Below, piece by piece: positions 19,765-22,974 of a stretch of 22,974 nucleotides of DNA. Position 1 is the first letter of the stretch, and every line of letters starts with the position of its first letter. The notes under the pieces were generated by a model. The model searched no databases, had not been told where the DNA came from, and saw only the letters and a list, made by a program, of their open reading frames with translations. The stretch covers positions 1 through 22,974 of the IMG/VR virus record IMGVR_UViG_3300025655_000310; one strand, 5' to 3'. Origin of the DNA: a virus. Made by a program: the position numbers and the translations under genes.

Positions 19765-21408
19765 TTATAGTGTTGTTAAGGCTGCTAGTTCGGTGTCTGT
19801 TAAGGCTGTTTTGTAGAGTTGAAAACTTTTAACATTTCCATCAAATTTATTATTTCCGTTTCTATCTGAAAAATTTATTATGCTCATGAAATTTTCCGCT
19901 GGAGGTATGCCTAGTGTATCTTCAGAAACCTTACTACCGTTAACCCAAATTTCAAACCTATTTAATGCCCAGACAAAAGCCATTTTATTATATTCTGACT
20001 GGCTAGTTAAATCAAAATTAATGTTGCATTGAAGTGCTGAATTTGAATAAACAGAATACGCTATCCTATTTGAAAAACCCTCATACCTAATAAATATATT
20101 GTTTGTAAGGCTGACCGTGTTTCCTCTTAATTCTATAAACCTTGCAGATGTGTTATTAGCTAGAGCGGCTGAATTTAAAAATATAGTACCCTCTTGACCA
20201 TTTATCAAATCACTAATCCCAGTCTTACTAATCACATCAGCATTTCTAGTTACCGTACTTGCAACCGTTGGAATGTATGAAGTAGCGTTTGAGCCTTGTT
20301 CTACTTGTGCGCCGTATATGTAATTAAATGAACCTGACAAAGTATTTACATCAGTTGCAGAATCTGCATTATAAATTCTAAAATTAAAAGATGTGCTTAT
20401 TGTTGGAGTAAATGTGATAGAACACCTCCACCAACCGTCACCATAATTTTCAATTTTGGATATTGTTGTTATATTTGAAGAAATTGTAGAACCTAAAGCC
20501 CCATTTAAAATATCAAAAGTTGAAGCCGCTATATTAGTAGAGCCAATTGCAAGTAAGTAACACCAATCCATTATCCCTTTTTTTACAAAAAAAGAATATG
20601 TATAAGGCACACCAGAAGTTAATGAGATGTTTTGGGATATATATCGCGCTCCATTAGAAAAATTTTCTAATTTATCAGCGTTTAACGTGCCATCTGGCGA
20701 AGTAATTTGATTAGGAGTTATGGTTATGCTAGTTTTGGACCAACTCGCATTATCAAACTCCTCACTCCTTAACAACAAATTAGTCCTTTGCGGCTCAACT
20801 AAAATACTACCAGCTCCGTCTTTATAATCAACTCTAGGCACGTTTGCGGCAACGCTTTCAATAAGTCCGTCCTCGTTTACCCTTGTGGCGGTTGTAGCTC
20901 TTACAACGGTTAAATCACCCGCTGCATTTTGTGGCTTAATCGCGTAAAGTTTAGATGCTTTGGTTGCGCTAGGCGTTACTATTAAAGATGCCTTTTGCAG
21001 CAAGTCATTTTGCTTTAAATTTGCTAACTCAAAAGCCGACGTGCTAGGGTGCGAAGTGCCTAAATCGTTTAAAATTCTTGTTCTAAAATTGTCTAGGTAA
21101 GATTGCCCGTAAGCGAGGTTTTCGTTTTGTATTAAAAAAGAAGTGCTATCCACACTACCGTCCGCTTTAAGAAACTCCGACGAAGTTCCACCTGCTTTAA
21201 TAAATGCTTCCGCTTGCAAAGTACTTTCAACTATCTGGTCAGTAGCACCTGTTTTTTGCACGGAATTAGCAACGGTTGCAAATAAGTCAACATCCAACCT
21301 TTTTGGTTCGGTTGCACCACCTGTTTGCACCAATAATTTACCACCAGCGGGAACGCTTCCTGTTTCCGTTTTCTCGTTAAAATAATCTCTGAATAATTTA
21401 TCTGCCAT
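19765..21408 (-). CDS. Large tail fibre / receptor-binding protein with concanavalin-like C-terminus
   Basis: A 547-aa protein. The N-terminal ~130 residues (MADKLFRDYFNEKTETGSVP, ...GTSSEFLKADGSVDSTSFL) look like a fibre stem; SSEFLKADGS is a recurring phage fibre motif. A middle domain (~205-390, VEPQRTNLLLRSEEFDNASW...FNYIYGAQVEQGSNATSYIP) is a carbohydrate-binding-like jelly roll. The C-terminal ~150 residues (EGTIFLNSAAL...RFEIWVNGSK...VKSFQLYKTALTDTELAALT) fit a LamG/concanavalin-like lectin fold. It would bind a host surface sugar. It starts at a TAATG junction with the upstream gene (1-nt overlap). Confidence 0.8.
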   Translation of the reverse strand: MADKLFRDYFNEKTETGSVPAGGKLLVQTGGATEPKRLDVDLFATVANSVQKTGATDQIVESTLQAEAFIKAGGTSSEFLKADGSVDSTSFLIQNENLAYGQSYLDNFRTRILNDLGTSHPSTSAFELANLKQNDLLQKASLIVTPSATKASKLYAIKPQNAAGDLTVVRATTATRVNEDGLIESVAANVPRVDYKDGAGSILVEPQRTNLLLRSEEFDNASWSKTSITITPNQITSPDGTLNADKLENFSNGARYISQNISLTSGVPYTYSFFVKKGIMDWCYLLAIGSTNIAASTFDILNGALGSTISSNITTISKIENYGDGWWRCSITFTPTISTSFNFRIYNADSATDVNTLSGSFNYIYGAQVEQGSNATSYIPTVASTVTRNADVISKTGISDLINGQEGTIFLNSAALANNTSARFIELRGNTVSLTNNIFIRYEGFSNRIAYSVYSNSALQCNINFDLTSQSEYNKMAFVWALNRFEIWVNGSKVSEDTLGIPPAENFMSIINFSDRNGNNKFDGNVKSFQLYKTALTDTELAALTTL

Positions 21409-21974
21409 TATGCGTATGTTAATCTGTTTCCAGTCCCGTCTGTTAGTATTTCTAGTAGTTCGCTTAGTAAATAGTTGTTTTCGGTTGCTATGCTAAAACC
21501 AGCTGCCACTAAATCTGTGAAAAGTAACGACTTGTAGCGCTCATTTGCTTCTATGCTAATGGTATACCCGTTTAGGTCATTTTTTGCGCCACCCGTTGCT
21601 GCCGTTGCACTTTCAATTCTACATCCATTTTCAGCACCTACGAGCCTAAATAAGCCATCCCACCCCTCAATAATAAGCCCTAGTTCAATACCTATAAGCG
21701 TTTCTATTTCTATGGTGTCCGATAGCGTTTGCTTTGTCAAAGTCGCGCTAAATGACTGCGACCAATCGCCTAAATCCTGCGCGCGGTTCTCGCTAAAACT
21801 AGACGCTTGCACATTGTAAGCATAAACCAAAGTAGGTGGATAGCTTGTAAGGGAAACGCCCCTTTGCCCTCGTGCCTGCCTTGCTACTTCCTGTGAGTAC
21901 TTGAAAATATACACCCTTTTAACGCCACCTAAACCATCTTTACATGGCTCAGTCCTACCTCGAAATATCCTCAT
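21408..21974 (-). CDS. Conserved virion protein, possible tail component (188 aa)
   Basis: A 188-aa protein beginning MRIFRGRTEPCKDGLGGVKR. A middle region with GLFRLVGAENGCRIESATAA (~110-130) and NDLNGYTISIEANERYKSLL is beta-rich. The pattern 'PC-x-x-GLGGVK-x-VY-x-F' at the start and 'NG-Y-x-I-x-x-E' near the end is one I associate with small virion proteins of Bacteroidota phages. It overlaps the upstream connector gene by 20 nt and meets the fibre gene at TAATG. Head-tail joining or tail tube are both possible; I cannot separate them. Confidence 0.55.
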   Translation of the reverse strand: MRIFRGRTEPCKDGLGGVKRVYIFKYSQEVARQARGQRGVSLTSYPPTLVYAYNVQASSFSENRAQDLGDWSQSFSATLTKQTLSDTIEIETLIGIELGLIIEGWDGLFRLVGAENGCRIESATAATGGAKNDLNGYTISIEANERYKSLLFTDLVAAGFSIATENNYLLSELLEILTDGTGNRLTYA

Positions 21975-22515
21975 GATACCACTTTTTTACCATGCGACCA
22001 GGCAAGTAAAAACCGCCTACTATATTAACATCCCTATTCGGGTGCTGGTCAAAGTCATTCGGCTGGTCGTCTTGATATTCTGGAATTTGCACCCCTACAT
22101 CACATAGCCACTTTTGCAACCTACCTACCCAAACATCTGCCTTAGCTTTGTAGTTATTTGCAAAAAATCTCACTTCGTCAATAGGCGCGCTTTCGCTATT
22201 TGTTGGTAACGCTTTATAAATGCCACTATCCTGTACGTTATACTGACCCGTAAGCACGTACTCGCTAAATACGGCATTGTATAAAATAGGCTTTAAATAA
22301 TTTTCGTGTACTGTTTCATATAAGCCAGTAAGCGGGGTTTGGCTTAGGATGTCCGCTGCAATTTTCTCATATAGTGCCGTGCCTATTATATCCTCAATTA
22401 GATACCTTTGCTGCTCATATATAATGTATATGTAGCGGTCGGTATCTACATTGCCACCAATAGGCGTAAATTTTACGATTTCGGCTGGAGTTATGAAAAG
22501 TGCTTGTTGATTCAT
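21955..22515 (-). CDS. Probable head-tail connector / neck protein (DUF6712-like)
   Basis: A 186-aa protein that opens MNQQALFITPAEIVKFTPIG, GNVDTDRYIYIIYEQQRYLI and DIIGTALYEKI. The 'I-x-x-x-E-I-x-x-x-T-x-I-G-G-N-V-D...I-x-x-x-LG-x-x-LY' pattern is that of small helical connector proteins found next to capsid genes in Bacteroidota phages, analogous to gp6-type head completion proteins. The ATG at 22515 is 7 nt behind the CGTTAATA box of late promoter 5. It overlaps the next gene by 20 nt. The DUF name is from memory and not checked. Confidence 0.65.
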   Translation of the reverse strand: MNQQALFITPAEIVKFTPIGGNVDTDRYIYIIYEQQRYLIEDIIGTALYEKIAADILSQTPLTGLYETVHENYLKPILYNAVFSEYVLTGQYNVQDSGIYKALPTNSESAPIDEVRFFANNYKAKADVWVGRLQKWLCDVGVQIPEYQDDQPNDFDQHPNRDVNIVGGFYLPGRMVKKWYHEDISR

Positions 22516-22522
22516 GTTATAT

Positions 22523-22551
22523 TATTAACGCATTTTGCGTTGTTTTTGTTA
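22523..22551 (-). promoter_or_regulatory. Candidate phage late (ECF-type) promoter 5, for the virion/lysis block
   Basis: Minus strand TAAC (22551-22548), exactly 17 nt, CGTTAATA (22530-22523), 7 nt, ATG at 22515. The -35 box is slightly weaker (ATAAC not AAAAC) and a second AAAAAC lies 6 nt closer. The -10 box is embedded in a hairpin, AACGCA-TTT-TGCGTT (22527-22541). Confidence 0.65.
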
Positions 22552-22552
22552 T

Positions 22553-22974
22553 TTAATAAAGTCTGCCGCCGTTTTTCATATCGTGAGGTCTTTTAGCTAC
22601 TTTTGTAGGATTTTCTGGTAACCTAAATGCTGCCCTATCGCTAGGTTCTAATTCTAAAATTCTGCGCCTTGCTTCGTTTACGCTTATTCGCTTGTTATTT
22701 TTACGTAGGTAAATTCTGCGTTCCCAGAAATGCTTACAGTTAACGCCACCCTTGTAAAGGAATATATTATAAGTGTTTGAACCGTTAGGACCCATTCCTG
22801 CCTGTATTACTTGCGAACTAGCTTTGTCTATGTCCTCTTTACGATACACTTTTTTAGCTGCCATCATATCCCTGCAAAATTTGCGTTCTGGGTTTGCGCT
22901 GCCTTTATAAACATATCTAACCTTAAATAGTCCGTTATCCTGTTCACTTTTGTTATTCGGACTGTTAGATATTG
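22553..22974 (-). CDS. C-terminal part of a phage head protein (NCKHFW domain), partial
   Basis: The frame is open from the right window edge to TAA at 22555-22553, about 139 residues. It therefore starts outside the window, not at the internal ATG at 22867. The conserved stretch FKVRYVYKGSANPERKFCRD, MMAAKKVYRKEDID, GPNGSNTYNIFLYKGGVNCK and HFWERRIYLRK ends in KRPHDMKNGG. I know this Cys/His-containing domain as the C-terminal part of large head proteins (protease-like or portal-associated, sometimes with an XkdF-type protease) in Bacteroidota phages. The role is not proven. It is followed by late promoter 5. Confidence 0.65.
   Translation of the reverse strand, partial: ISNSPNNKSEQDNGLFKVRYVYKGSANPERKFCRDMMAAKKVYRKEDIDKASSQVIQAGMGPNGSNTYNIFLYKGGVNCKHFWERRIYLRKNNKRISVNEARRRILELEPSDRAAFRLPENPTKVAKRPHDMKNGGRLY

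Noticed and set aside
22527-22541. AACGCA-TTT-TGCGTT hairpin as a terminator after the head gene
   Set aside because: No T-run on the minus strand and the hairpin contains the -10 box of late promoter 5; more likely part of the promoter region.
1-22974. CRISPR array, tRNA or rRNA genes, insertion sequences, integrase or att sites
   Set aside because: Looked for and not seen; no regularly spaced repeats, no cloverleaf with a credible anticodon, no transposase or recombinase motif in any frame.

Overview
The window reads as a 23-kb piece of a tailed (siphovirus-like) double-stranded DNA phage or prophage of a Bacteroidota host, most likely a flavobacterium. Three things support this. Host-type promoters have the Bacteroidota pattern TTG-N18-20-TAnnTTTG. 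Shine-Dalgarno sites are almost absent. The protein repertoire (VirE/BT4734-type primase-helicase, DUF3127 and DUF3310 proteins, GIGTTTP-repeat fibre protein, M15 endolysin, NCKHFW head protein) is typical of phages of that phylum. Both ends cut through genes. Nearly everything is on the minus strand, so the biological order runs from high to low coordinates.

Region by region in transcription order: (1) 22974-17623 is a virion and lysis block: end of a head protein, probable head-tail connector, a further virion protein, a large glycan-binding-like fibre, two small fibre-associated proteins, holin, M15 peptidase endolysin and a probable one-piece spanin, closed by a strong intrinsic terminator (17555-17584). 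(2) 17524-8705 is the DNA metabolism block: metallophosphoesterase, an unknown protein behind a clear host promoter (16745-16774), a stand-alone DnaA-domain-IV-like protein, Erf recombinase, PD-(D/E)XK exonuclease, DUF3127 ssDNA-binding-like protein, a 43-aa protein, DUF3310, primase-helicase, a possible origin, a Cys-rich 43-aa protein, a helicase locus invaded by an HNH homing endonuclease, VRR-NUC nuclease and an ECF-like sigma factor. (3) 8672-1 is the packaging and tail block: CxxC protein, small and large terminase, a 52-aa protein, a tail assembly chaperone with an apparent -1 frameshift, tail completion proteins and large tail or baseplate proteins.

The most striking signal is regulatory. 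Five late genes on the minus strand are preceded by the same bipartite element, AAC-N17-CGTTAATA, with an exactly constant spacer. It ends only 4-7 nt before the ATG. This is the layout of an ECF sigma promoter, and the phage encodes an ECF-like sigma factor at the end of its DNA metabolism block, just before the first of these sites in the packaging/tail block. I infer a phage-encoded late switch producing leaderless or nearly leaderless late mRNAs. In three successive junctions of the tail block a tiny plus-strand gene with a host-type promoter sits antisense to the late genes. In two of these junctions the host -7 box and the late -35 box share the same bases, so the two promoters should exclude each other.

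Other notable points: the helicase has a 6-bp in-frame insertion with a stop codon exactly in its Walker A motif, next to a homing endonuclease flanked by two diverged copies of the helicase 5' end. There is a U9 slippery run in the tail chaperone gene with an 80-codon -1 extension. Three small genes of 43-52 codons lie tightly coupled to their neighbours.
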